A stretch of DNA of 64,000 bases from Acanthaster planci. Its lineage: Eukaryota > Echinodermata > Asteroidea > Valvatida > Acanthasteridae. The position numbers were made by a program, and so were the translations under genes. Below are positions 12,601 to 19,722 of this stretch, piece after piece; the stretch's first letter is position 1, and each line of letters starts with the position of its first letter. The stretch is from contig NW_019091394.1 of the NCBI RefSeq assembly GCF_001949145.1, positions 1,320,231 to 1,384,230 on the forward strand, given 5' to 3'. The notes under the pieces were generated by a model that was not told the origin of the DNA, did no database searches, and saw only the letters and a list, made by a program, of their open reading frames with translations.

Positions 12601-15073
12601 GAAATTTTATTCAAAATTGCAGTTTCATTTATTTCAAAGGAGCACAGGATTTCAACCCCCCCCCCAAAAAAAATGATTAAGATACAAAGTTACCACTACT
12701 CGTTTTTAATTCCAGCTGACTCCAGTCGTAGCTGCCACTGGTACCCCGTACCTGATTGCTGGCATCCTGGGCACAGTGCATGTCTTCTCCATGGAGACTG
12801 CCTCCGAGGTCATGTCAGCCGGCATGGAAGCCCTGGGCGGATCCAAGGCCAAGAAGTTGGCTGAGAGGTTGTCTTTGTCGGTATCCACTTCCATGGGAAA
12901 CATAAACATCTTGAGTTACGCAGCGGTGAGAACTGTTAAGTTTTGGGTTCCTCATTTTGGTAGAAGGTGCTCCTACTTTCTGTGGGGTATTTGGTACGGC
13001 TAACCTCCTTCACATAATGCTGTAAAGGAAGTGCTGGGTTTTGCAATGTATTGTGGGTGGTTTGCTACCTTAATCAGCAAATATTACATTCAGCCTGCAC
13101 ATGCCACGCAAAACTGCACATGTTGACCTGTGTTACTGCTGAAATTCTGTCCAATGAGAACTTTAAGAAATTGGCCTCTCCCGTCGCCCTGTATATTAAG
13201 GCAGAGGGTACAAGCAAATTGGACATGGAGGGTGGATTTTGCATTTCGCTTGCATCCACCAGATAATTTGCAACAAGTGTAATGGTTTGGTGGATTTGAT
13301 TGGCTTGCTCAACCAGGTCACATTTGCCTGTTCTCAGAAAAAGGAAGTCTTTGTTCATGACAGATATCTGTCTTTCTACTGAGTTTGATCATGTCTTACT
13401 TCTTCAGAAGCACAACTCAGTTGACATGCTGCAGTTGGTGGACAAGAACTTGGTGAAGCCGAGACGACGCGTCTATGAGTCTTACTTGAATTGGTGAGTT
13501 CTTTGTGTAGCCTTTCCTGGCATTTTGCTCTGACCGTTAGGACATTGCAGAGTCACACTGTAAATGTTGCTCTGCCGTCACAGTCATCGTGTCCATCTCA
13601 CCAGTCATTCCTGCTGTCATCAAAGGTGATGCCACCCCCATTGTCTCCGTTATCATGACCGCCATCTTCACCACTGTGATATCTGTATCTTCAGCGTCCT
13701 CTCACTAGCATCCATCTCCACCCTCTCACCAGCATCCACCACCACTCCCCTCTTACCACCATCCATCCCACCATCTTCACCACCCTTTCACCACCATCTT
13801 CACCACCCTTTCATCAGCATCCATCACCACCCTCTCACCACCATCTCACAAGCATCTATCACCACCCTCTCATCAGCTCTATTACCACCACCCACCACCA
13901 TCCATCCCATCTTCACCACCCTTTCACCACCATCACTGCCCTTTCACCACCATCTTCACCACCCTGTCATCCATCTCTGCCCTCTCACCACCATCTTCAC
14001 CATCATCATTACTGCCATCTTCATCACCATCTCATCACCATTACTGCCTTTTTTTTTCACCACCATTATTACCACTATCATCAAATCTCTCGTCACCATC
14101 ATGATTACCGTAATCATCTACTCACTGCCACTTTCCCCACATCTTCACACCCACTGCCATCATCATCACTATTAGTCTGTTAAAAGCATGGCGGACGCAA
14201 TAGGAGGGGGCTATTTGAAGTGGCTAAATTCGGAGCAAACACAAAAGATTTTACCCAAACCAAATCCGCCCCAAGCCGAAGTGCACCCCCAATCGGCGAA
14301 AAGAAAGACAAGCGGGTTCTTGCGCATGTTCTGTTTTTACGCAAAGACCAAACATGCCAGAGTAAACTAGTTACGCATACTCAGTGTGTTCCGCGTCAAA
14401 CATGCATGTATTTGCGCGCCTCATGGCTCGCCTTTGCAGCGAGTAGAAAAAAAAAATACGCCCTCTTCTGTTCCAAACGGAGCAGATAGCACGCTCCTAT
14501 TGTGTCCACCATGCTTCTAAAAGGCTGACTGTCTCCACCATGAGCACTCCTTTTCCTTTAAGACCCCTCTCGCCCGCTGCCTCTCTCAAATAACCCATTC
14601 TGCCTGCCTCGCCTCTCCCTTCCCCCCTCTCAAGCAGGAAAGGAAGGAAATCCGACGTCCCACCAGAGCAGCAGCACCGCCACCGGGTCTGGACGATGGA
14701 CAATGACACGGACCGCAATGTGGAACTCTACGCCCGCAGGCTGGTGCTGCAGCTGGCCGACATTGCGGTCTACATGTCGGAACGCTTGAACGTGGACGCC
14801 AACCGACTCAAGCAGTTCTGGAAGGAGGACAAGATCAACGCCGAAAGTGACCTGCTGCAGAGGATATTGGTAAGGCCGGTTTTCATGTCGCACGGTTGGG
14901 GTTAATCAGGCCTCACGAAATTCAGAGAATGGCATTTAGTTAATACATCAGGAGAGCCATGTTTTACATCATTGTTGATTTTTGTAAGAGATGGCACCTT
15001 TATTTGTGGACTTGGATATTTTCAGGACCGGAGGAGAGGGAATTCAACTGCTGTAAGTGACGCATGTGAGTGA
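478..15073 (+). CDS. WD-repeat/beta-propeller-like protein with N-terminal coiled-coil region, at least 23 exons, 5' partial
   Basis: Joined exons (478-682, 1376-1493, 1867-1966, 2433-2524, 3150-3249, 3679-3777, 4351-4454, 4970-5041, 5854-5986, 6127-6235, 6966-7105, 7533-7689, 8217-8305, 8457-8561, 9113-9273, 9486-9585, 10405-10548, 10964-11083, 12210-12432, 12716-12925, 13408-13493, 14638-14869, 15026-15073) keep phase at every junction except 11083/12210. They give about 980 residues. Residues 20-270 are rich in E, K, Q and R and coiled-coil-like. Residues 345-640 and 720-860 contain WD-like blades such as HIAWSLDSSRLITV, GILQVW, VSMDTSGLICEWH and GILGTVHVFSME. The C-terminus is helical and charged. 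No signal peptide or membrane segment is seen, so a cytoplasmic or axonemal scaffold is possible, by inference only. The family is not identified; a relative of WDR93-type proteins is a weak guess. The true start is probably upstream of the window. Coding exons are visibly more GC-rich than the introns. Confidence 0.8.
1376..1493 (+). CDS. WD gene exon
   Basis: Acceptor aaatttcag and donor AA|GTAAGG. It enters in phase 1 and leaves in phase 2. It encodes a charged helical segment containing EEHWKEDLANFVLKTQ and ending NLQKMK, which continues without a break into the next exon. Confidence 0.85.
1867..1966 (+). CDS. WD gene exon
   Basis: Acceptor cacatgaag, donor CTG|GTGAGC. It enters in phase 2 and leaves in phase 0. 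It encodes EELEREKKEVVNRDFLLAAP and then a YKPWQMADYYL block; still the coiled-coil-like N-terminal part. Confidence 0.85.
2433..2524 (+). CDS. WD gene exon
   Basis: Acceptor tttttctaatag, donor CA|GTATCC. It begins VRDFLLDLVDDAVEISESK and ends with a proline- and glutamate-rich stretch. It leaves in phase 2. The donor is somewhat weak but fits the phase of the next exon. Confidence 0.75.
3150..3249 (+). CDS. WD gene exon with GC donor
   Basis: Acceptor tttgcatctag. It encodes VATEREVEAARQQQSQERAL followed by QLLAEELVLE, a clear helix. The only phase-compatible end is GAG|GCACGT at 3249/3250, a GC-AG intron. Extending to the next GT shifts the following exon into a frame that hits a stop. 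Confidence 0.75.
3679..3777 (+). CDS. WD gene exon
   Basis: Acceptor tttttttgtttag, donor GAG|GTTAGT, 99 nt, phase 0 at both ends. It encodes a segment with AEEYLSTEHYALSLKRQLVM, polar and helical. Confidence 0.85.
4351..4454 (+). CDS. WD gene exon
   Basis: Acceptor gtgtgtgtttcccag, donor AG|GTAGGG. It enters in phase 0 and leaves in phase 2. It encodes a small Ala/Gly-rich linker and then DPAYDLVTSTYEQMTKDRNM. Confidence 0.85.
4970..5041 (+). CDS. WD gene exon
   Basis: Acceptor ctccttttttcag, donor GT|GTAAGT. 72 nt, phase 2 in and out. It encodes RKDIWAHSQRLHLQPTVS and NPEQDVV. The strong donor lies directly upstream of the minisatellite-bearing intron. Confidence 0.8.
5155..5635. repeat. 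TTGGG / TTGGATT minisatellite
   Basis: A strand-asymmetric, G-rich and C-free tandem array of variants of GGGTTGGATT, GGGTTGGG and GGGTTTGG. It is interrupted at about 5350-5440 by unique sequence. It keeps long open frames on both strands (for example a minus-strand NPTQPNPIQ-type repeat), which I regard as artefacts of the repeat. One N lies at 5437. It sits inside the intron between the exons ending 5041 and starting 5854. Confidence 0.9.
5369..5431. repeat. Hairpin within the minisatellite interruption
   Basis: Arms 5369-5382 (CAATTGGGGACCCT) and 5418-5431 pair over 14 bases with one mismatch, around a 35-base loop. It lies between the two halves of the TTGGG array. Confidence 0.7.
5854..5986 (+). 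CDS. WD gene exon
   Basis: Acceptor ctgttgcatccag, donor AAG|GTAAGG. It leaves in phase 0. It encodes DDAVRLNLLHLPVRVG followed by a proline-rich stretch and KQFKDQESAYWK, just before the propeller-like part. Confidence 0.85.
6127..6235 (+). CDS. WD gene exon, first blade-like segment
   Basis: Acceptor tttttccgtgcag, donor G|GTAAGA. It encodes VTAVMSPHQRYLALGCLRG, the typical spacing of a WD blade (a beta strand ending in a turn, then LALGCLRGDVLVYN across the junction). Confidence 0.88.
6470..6655. repeat. Imperfect inverted repeat (foldback) in intron
   Basis: The left arm, about 6470-6519 (ending CCAAATACAAAG), and the right arm, about 6602-6655 (starting CTTTGTATTTGG), pair with scattered mismatches around ATGGCC and GGCTTC blocks. 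The spacer is about 80 bases. It looks like an old MITE or foldback element; target duplications were not resolved. Confidence 0.6.
6966..7105 (+). CDS. WD gene exon, blade-like
   Basis: Acceptor accgcgtctgcag, donor ACG|GTATGA. It encodes DVLVYNVSTGQPLPIRCI and HIAWSLDSSRLITVNET, a good match to a WD blade. It enters in phase 1 and leaves in phase 0. Confidence 0.9.
7533..7689 (+). CDS. WD gene exon, blade-like
   Basis: Acceptor ttgactccgcag, donor G|GTACAG. It begins GILQVWSMSSGG, the closing strand of a WD blade with the conserved Trp, then carries a polar insertion and TQLLALDADRSDFNFKE. Confidence 0.9.
8217..8305 (+). CDS. WD gene exon
   Basis: Acceptor catttctccag, donor CAG|GTATTA. 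It enters in phase 1 and leaves in phase 0. It encodes SPKMAVFHPTHTLLATQ, the FxPxxxxLAT pattern of a propeller strand. Confidence 0.9.
8457..8561 (+). CDS. WD gene exon
   Basis: Acceptor gtgacgacag, donor GTG|GTAAGT. 105 nt in phase 0. It encodes NTVVIGLENGDILKCNVS, a propeller strand-turn-strand continuing from the previous exon. Confidence 0.9.
9113..9273 (+). CDS. WD gene exon, blade-like
   Basis: Acceptor tcaaaactgcag, donor AG|GTGAGA. It encodes a blade reading CHKSALIFLGFASSHGNM then VSMDTSGLICEWH, with the His, Asp and terminal Trp positions expected of a WD repeat. Confidence 0.9.
9486..9585 (+). CDS. WD gene exon
   Basis: Acceptor cgtgaccacag, donor AAG|GTAAAC. It encodes ETFSHFGWFQPSAKYQLELA and a short acidic/proline tail. 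Phase 2 in, 0 out. Confidence 0.9.
10405..10548 (+). CDS. WD gene exon
   Basis: Acceptor tcgctgcttgag, donor TTG|GTAAGG. 144 nt, phase 0 at both ends. It encodes a lysine/arginine-rich helix (SRQERLAAREKAQQRLDKL) that would lie between two groups of propeller strands. Confidence 0.9.
10964..11083 (+). CDS. WD gene exon
   Basis: Acceptor attattatttcag, donor AAG|GTGCGC. 120 nt, phase 0 at both ends. It encodes VFHGIVRHATMDQLLKHYTY and ends YCQPAK. Its outgoing phase 0 does not match the exon at 12210, so an intermediate exon or another splice choice is needed. Confidence 0.85.
11084..12209. other. Intron interval with unresolved splicing
   Basis: The phases of the flanking exons do not match, so at least one exon or alternative site is expected here. 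It holds the candidate exon at 11861-11940 preceded by a TTATTATT microsatellite and poly-T tract. Confidence 0.6.
11861..11940 (+). CDS. Candidate missing exon of the WD gene
   Basis: An 80-nt segment between tttctgcag and CCAAAG|GTGGGT would enter in phase 0 and leave in phase 2, exactly repairing the mismatch between 11083 and 12210. It sits after a strong pyrimidine tract. The predicted peptide (starting PCSTGLSVSQW) is not convincing, and an alternative acceptor at 11849 gives other frames. Offered as a candidate only. Confidence 0.3.
12210..12432 (+). CDS. WD gene exon
   Basis: Acceptor ctttcaactcag at 12209, donor GGG|GTAGGT. The open frame begins at an ATG at 12211 and requires two bases from the preceding exon. 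It encodes VAVYDLTLVFNNEHLSLRI, then an acidic stretch with LSEDEYDWCLNDDICSFG. The length and GC content look coding. Confidence 0.85.
12716..12925 (+). CDS. WD gene exon, propeller strands
   Basis: Acceptor tttttaattccag, donor GCG|GTGAGA. 210 nt, phase 0 at both ends. It encodes LIAGILGTVHVFSMETAS (a blade-like strand pair) followed by a Lys/Ala helix and LSVSTSMGNINILSYAA. Confidence 0.9.
13408..13493 (+). CDS. WD gene exon
   Basis: Acceptor tcttacttcttcag, donor TG|GTGAGT. It encodes NSVDMLQLVDKNLVKPRRR and VYESYLNW. It leaves in phase 2, matching the next exon. Confidence 0.88.
13600..14165. repeat. CACCATC-type degenerate minisatellite
   Basis: A C/A/T-rich array of variants of CCACCATCTTCACCACCCTTT and CATCACCACC, nearly free of G, inside the intron 13494-14637. 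Unit length varies, so it is an imperfect array rather than a simple microsatellite. Confidence 0.85.
14188..14370 (+). other. Unassigned 60-codon open frame in an intron
   Basis: The frame starts with a good initiation context (gcATGGCGG) and reads MADAIGGGYLKWLNSEQTQK and on. It lies immediately after the CACCATC array. No relative is recognised and no splice link to the WD gene is obvious; probably chance, possibly a fragment of a mobile element. Confidence 0.15.
14638..14869 (+). CDS. WD gene exon, helical C-terminal region
   Basis: Acceptor tctcaagcag, donor TTG|GTAAGG. It encodes a basic linker and then a long helical, charged stretch (NVELYARRLVLQLADIAVYM ... KQFWKEDKINAESDLLQRIL). 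The first 13 coding bases plus the acceptor recur as a 20-bp copy at 19201. Confidence 0.9.
15026..15073 (+). CDS. WD gene, possible terminal exon
   Basis: Acceptor ggatattttcag at 15025. Read through, it encodes 15 codons (DRRRGNSTAVSDACE) and a TGA at 15071-15073. A perfect donor GCT|GTAAGT lies inside at 15052/15053, so the exon may instead be spliced onward after 27 nt; see the candidate exons at 16889 and 17442. Confidence 0.6.
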   Translation, partial: DRRRGNSTAVSDACE

Positions 15074-15134
15074 GGAACTGCTGCTCTGTCACAGCACTGC
15101 ACCGGCCTGGAGATGACTGGCTCAGAGCCTCATA

Positions 15135-15725
15135 TTGAGATATCAGCAATCGACAAACTATGGGAGTTATATGTGTTGTGATTTGCTTCTACTCAAGTTT
15201 GTAAAAGAGCAGCTGAATGGACCTTGTTCCCTCAAAATGAGGAATAAGTTACTCAGGTTGTTGTCCCGGAAACAACAGCCACTGGCATTTGCCTCTTTGC
15301 GTAGCTATACTGGGTTACCGGCCAAAGTGTGTGCAGTGTGTGTTTTGCTCGTGACCGGCTCTCGGCTGTTTTTCCTTAGTGCGAAAACAAAGGCCCTTGC
15401 AATAGTTCTCTTGGAGCCGCTGGCTAGCAGCTACAATCACTTCTCACAGACCTCGTCTGAAACAGGCTTCCAGAGCTACGGTTGTTGTCAGCACGTCCCT
15501 TCAAATTTCAAATACGTTGCTTGTAACAAGTGGTCGGAAGACACTTTCACAGGATCACTTGGGAGTATGACCATATTGGGACAGGCTATTTATGTCACAC
15601 GCCCAGCGCTCTGTGGTGCGTGGTTCTGGCTGTGTGTTTTGGTCTGGCAGCAAAAGGAACCCCATCTTTATCCAGAACGCCATGCTTGTGCCAGCTTTTC
15701 GTCATCCTCACATACGGTACCTTGA
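15135..15725 (+). other. 196-codon unassigned open frame
   Basis: It is the second longest open frame in the window after the glypican exon-4 frame. It is Ser/Leu/Cys-rich with no recognised motif, overlaps the presumed 3' region of the WD gene and has no signs of splicing. A frame of this length can occur by chance in 64 kb. Confidence 0.12.
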
Positions 15726-16649
15726 AACAACCACAGTCAGTCACGCAGTTCGTTGGCCTGACATAAGCCCGGGCAAAATGCCACAATTCTTGTCCACTTT
15801 AACTCTGAATATCTGAGTTGGCACCAAGGAATTTCTTATCGCATCCGTAAGAGTGAGGTTTAGAACATGTGCATGTAGGTGATATTTGAACTGTACATTT
15901 GTTTCGTGCAGACAATCAGATTTTTGAAATTGCAACATTTCAGTTGCTGTTTTCTGCTTCATATATTCCAGCGCTTATTAGGATAGCATGCCGTCCTATG
16001 AAAACTCCCACAATTCTTTGCGGCCTGCAAGAAAGACCTTCATGATTGGCCAGAATTCTGCCCTGTATGTGTAATGAAACAGCCTTTCCTCATATGGTTA
16101 TACTCCTGACTGTTAATACATGATGACACTGCAGGGAAAGTATCGCTCACATCATGACTGGTTCCCACCTGTTACGTTTTGAAGTCTAGATTGTAATGAT
16201 GTTGTCAGGAACCAGCCTAGTATAAAAAGGCTTTGATGGATGGACAGCAAATGCAAACCAGGGAAAGAGAAGTTGGCCCGCTTCGGTTGCCGTCATTGCT
16301 AGACTATGAAGTGAATTGCGCCCTCTTTAGTGCTACACAAAGTCAATACACCCTCACTTGTGTGGGGGTGCACTATCCCAATTCAAGGAAAATTCTCCGC
16401 CAGGCCGAGGTGCTTAAAAAGTACCCCTACAAATTTTCTGAAAAGAGGGGTTGTGTGGGCCAAGAAATTGTAGGATTGTGTCAGTATGGCCCAGGATCAT
16501 CTCTGTAGATTCAGGGACACCCATCTGGGGCAAAGCAGGCAAAAATTTTATTTAAAATTTGTCAGAAGAGCTTGAGAAAGGTGAGGAATTTATTTGAAAA
16601 ATGGCTGTTGAGAAGACTTGGGAACATTCACTTTTTTGGGGGGGGGTGA

Positions 16650-16835
16650 GTTTGTTTTGGGCAGATAATTACAAAAAGTCATTGGTTAACCTACTAAAAT
16701 TTGAAAATCAAATGAAATCTGAAGGACCAAACAACACAGGTTTTTTTGTTTGAGAGGCATCAGGAGCTTCAGTTGCCTGCCATGGGGCTCCAAAATTGGT
16801 TGATTTTACGCTGTTTTCAATGGAGCTTGAATTGT
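16650..16835. repeat. Diverged member of a dispersed repeat also at 58.8-60.1 kb
   Basis: Shares ATTGGTTAACC, a following AAATTGAAAA-like stretch, and GATTTTACGCTGTTTTCAATGG-like sequence in the same order and orientation as 59,510-59,690. The two loci are about 42 kb apart and clearly diverged, so this is an interspersed repeat rather than a recent duplication. Confidence 0.6.
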
Positions 16836-16888
16836 AAACATATTTTCCTGCCCTCTTGACCATTGAACTATCTTCATTCCTTTTCAAG

Positions 16889-16906
16889 GTTCCTTTGGGG
16901 GAAGTG
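16889..16906 (+). CDS. Candidate 18-nt microexon of the WD gene
   Basis: Flanked by ccttttcaag and GTG|GTAAGT and encoding VPLGEV in phase 0. With the donor at 15053 and the acceptor at 17441 it forms an in-phase chain. It is a short segment, so chance is a real alternative. Confidence 0.25.
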
Positions 16907-17441
16907 GTAAGTGGTATTTGGAAAATGGGTCAGAGTTCAGTTTGTTTCTGGGTTTGGGGTTGTTTTTTCGAGGCCAATCTGGAACGGAAGTGTAACTTCC
17001 CAACGACCCCTTACAGGTTAACCTTGGTCACCATGACAGACCTGAGAAAGATTAGCCCCTAAAAAATGATCTGCGACTTGGAATGTCTGTCCGAAAAAAA
17101 AAAATAGAGCGACTGGAGGACAGGTTCACTTTCTGATGCTTTTAACTTTTCAGCTGTTCAAACAAACTTGGAAAACTGGTCATTGAGAGTTTACCGAAGC
17201 TGTCTCTGTTTTATGAGCAGGTGTGAATAGAGGGCGCTTTTACAGTAGCCGCAGTGTACGTTGGAATGTCCTTTTTGTTTTTTTGGTTTAACTACCAAAT
17301 CAAAAGGCTGCATTTGGACGGAGAAAAAACATCATCTTTCAGTCATGCCCTTTTTCCATTGTATTCAATGCATGTTTTAGAAGCAAAATACTTGATGTTT
17401 GTTCCTTTTTTGTTTGCTTTTCGCATTTCATTTTTTAATAG

Positions 17442-17597
17442 GCTCACCTGACATTACACAGGGACAAAAATGTTATGACAGAGATTGGGAGAGTCATTGT
17501 GGAAATACACAGAAAACAAACAAATGTAAAGTTTATATTTCAATACTTGAAAACGCTGCATCTGAAATTGACAAAGATAAATGTCCTATTTTTGTGA
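17442..17597 (+). CDS. Candidate alternative terminal exon of the WD gene
   Basis: Acceptor ttttttaatag. The phase-0 frame is open for 51 codons from AHLTLHRDKNVM through EIGRVIVEIHRKQTN to a TGA at 17595, and an AATAAA follows 58 bases later. It is much more AT-rich than the other exons, which argues for 3' UTR instead. Either way the transcript probably ends near 17,680. Confidence 0.3.
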   Translation, partial: AHLTLHRDKNVMTEIGRVIVEIHRKQTNVKFIFQYLKTLHLKLTKINVLFL

Positions 17598-17655
17598 ACA
17601 GACAAAGCTTATTGTTAGTGTATATATTGAATTTATACTTTTCACATTGTGAATT

Positions 17656-17661
17656 AATAAA
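17656..17661 (+). terminator. Polyadenylation signal AATAAA, probable 3' end of the WD gene
   Basis: The first canonical AATAAA I see downstream of the last secure WD exon on the + strand, in an AT-rich context 58 bases after the stop of the candidate terminal exon. Confidence 0.5.
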
Positions 17662-19200
17662 GCCCAGGTTTTTCTTCCAAGAGCCAATTTATATCATCCA
17701 TCCAATTTTTATGTAAGATTTGAGGCTATGTATGAAGAAACGTTTCATTATATTTCATTTATTGTTTCAAAATTGAACTTGAAAACACACGCAATATCTG
17801 CAGTTCTAGTAAGAAAGGAATGTTTAAGTTTTTTTCTTTCAAAATTCTCTTCTGCTTTTTTAAATTAGATGTTTATTTTTCTTGCAATGCGAAAACAATT
17901 TACTTTTGTATACCATCTGTGTGAGACTATTATTTTTTATTCCATTTGGATTTGGATAGGAGTGCATGCAATACATTGTCTAGCGAAGGAAAAAAAGAAA
18001 AAAAATCATTATCTGTATTCCAATCACCTCCGTTCACTGTAGATTTATCCCCCAGAACATCCAGACGGTAATGTCGACATTCTCGAATTAAACCTTTCGT
18101 CTCCCAAGGCATTCGGTTCTTCCAAAATGTCACCGTCCCTGGTTTTGAAAAGATGTCTAGAACTCCCCCCCCCCACGCGCCGGTTGGCTAACATTGCCAG
18201 ACGTGTTTAGACCTGTCTCTTGATTCTTCATTGGTTTTTTTGTTCCTCTCTTTCTGCTGTTGAAGATCCCCCCGTCTTTCCCGTTGTTATTTGCATCTTA
18301 CTGTACAAAGTGAATTACAGAAAAAAAAATACTGTTTGTCGCAACGGTCAAGAGTTGAGGGGAATGATGGAGTATTTTTTCCCTCGTTCTGTTTGGACTG
18401 GGCGTAACTTGTATAGCTTTCCCGATGTCTTTTTTCTCCTCTTGATCCCGTTTTGATCCCAGTGGTAAATTCATATTTCAATTTAATTCAGCAGCATAAT
18501 TTTTATTTCTTTGATATATGGTAATTTGCTGATTTCGTAGACCTTGTTTATAGTGTAGTTCAGTCATTTTTAAAACTTTATTTTGCCAGTGAAAGCAATC
18601 TGTGAATCAAACGGAAGTCAGGAATATATATAAGCAAAACGTGACAGCGTGAGGAAGGGTCGTTACGAAAATGACTTTCAAAACCCCAAAAGGGAAGTCG
18701 AGTCGAGTCCATTAAAAAAAAAAGTGACTAACCCGATGTAGAGGGAGGATGGCCAATCGTATACGAAAGAGTTCAATTACATCTTTTCTCTTCCCATTTC
18801 GACTTGGACTTTTTGAAGAAGCGATTTCACCGATGGAGAGCAATGATGTTTTTAATACCGACAGTCGAAGTTTAGATTTCACTCGGTCGGAGGAACAAGA
18901 GACCGTTTAGCAGTGGCCCGAGGATGTTATCACCTATTCCAACCATTGTATCCCGCAAAAAAAGAAGAATGTTGCTTAGCCTCGAGGCAGGCAGATGAAG
19001 TAGTCATCGTCTGTTTTGCTTCCTCCATGGTCTGATGGGATGCGATTGCCGAGCGATGTTTTCAAGCCCAGACTATTTTGCAGGTAGCGATGACAATCTC
19101 AGCTTCTTGTTTTGTTGAGTATTCGAATGTTTTCTCTTGGAGGTGACATTTTGAATGATCTGTGTTGTTGATTTCTTTTAAGTGTATGACATAACTCGCG

Positions 19201-19220
19201 CAAGCAGGAAAGGAAGGAAA
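19201..19220 (+). repeat. 20-bp exact copy of a WD-gene splice acceptor and exon start
   Basis: Identical to 14631-14650 (caagcaggaaaggaaggaaa), including the AG acceptor and the first 13 exon bases. It is followed 10 bases on by CGG|GTGAGG, a possible donor. Purine-rich, so chance is not excluded. Confidence 0.4.
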
Positions 19221-19547
19221 CCGTACCGGGTGAGGTGGACAAACGTACATCCCCATTGATTGTAGCTCCGCCCCCTTATGAGTATAATGTATCGGATGAT
19301 GTGTATAATTATTTTTTAACAATTTTGGCAGGCCCCTCGTTTTCGTTGGGACCTTCTTCTCTGCTCTTATTTCCAATGTGGTGCAATATGAAACCATTTT
19401 TGGCAGTAAGAAAAGAACTTTCGAATGGACACAGCTCCGCGTTTCAACTGAGTTGGCATGCATTGCAAGTGCCACGTTCAGAAAATGACGTCATTTCACC
19501 TCGCCTCTCGGCAAAAATTGCTGTCGAACCGACAAGCCTAATAGGGC

Positions 19548-19722
19548 AATACAGGCGATTCACAATAGTGCGCCACCAAGAGTTTGCAACACGTTGGCCA
19601 ATCATAACGCACGGAAGTTATCGACCCTTTCCAAACGCGCACTGGGTCGACAAATTTTGCGCACTGTGATTGGCCAGCGCGCTCCAAACTCTTGGGGCGC
19701 ACTATTGTGAAACGGCCGTATT
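19548..19722. mobile_element. 175-bp foldback / MITE-like element
   Basis: Arms of about 57 bases, 19548-19604 and 19667-19722, are imperfect reverse complements, with blocks CACAATAGTGCGCC, CAAGAGTTTG and TTGGCCAATCA on the left and their complements on the right. Inside lies a second exact pair, TCGACCC (19621) and GGGTCGA (19644). No transposase frame or clear target duplication is visible. CpG-rich, unlike the surroundings. Confidence 0.75.

Larger units (their letters stand above)
15074..17655. other. 3' UTR or terminal introns of the WD gene
   Basis: No secure coding sequence. It holds a 196-codon open frame at 15135-15725, a copy of the dispersed repeat also present near 59 kb (16,650-16,830), and the candidate exons at 16889 and 17442. 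Confidence 0.5.

Noticed and set aside
19062-19669. Overlapping frames of 137 (-) and 144 (+) codons
   Set aside because: They overlap each other and the foldback element and show no family motif.
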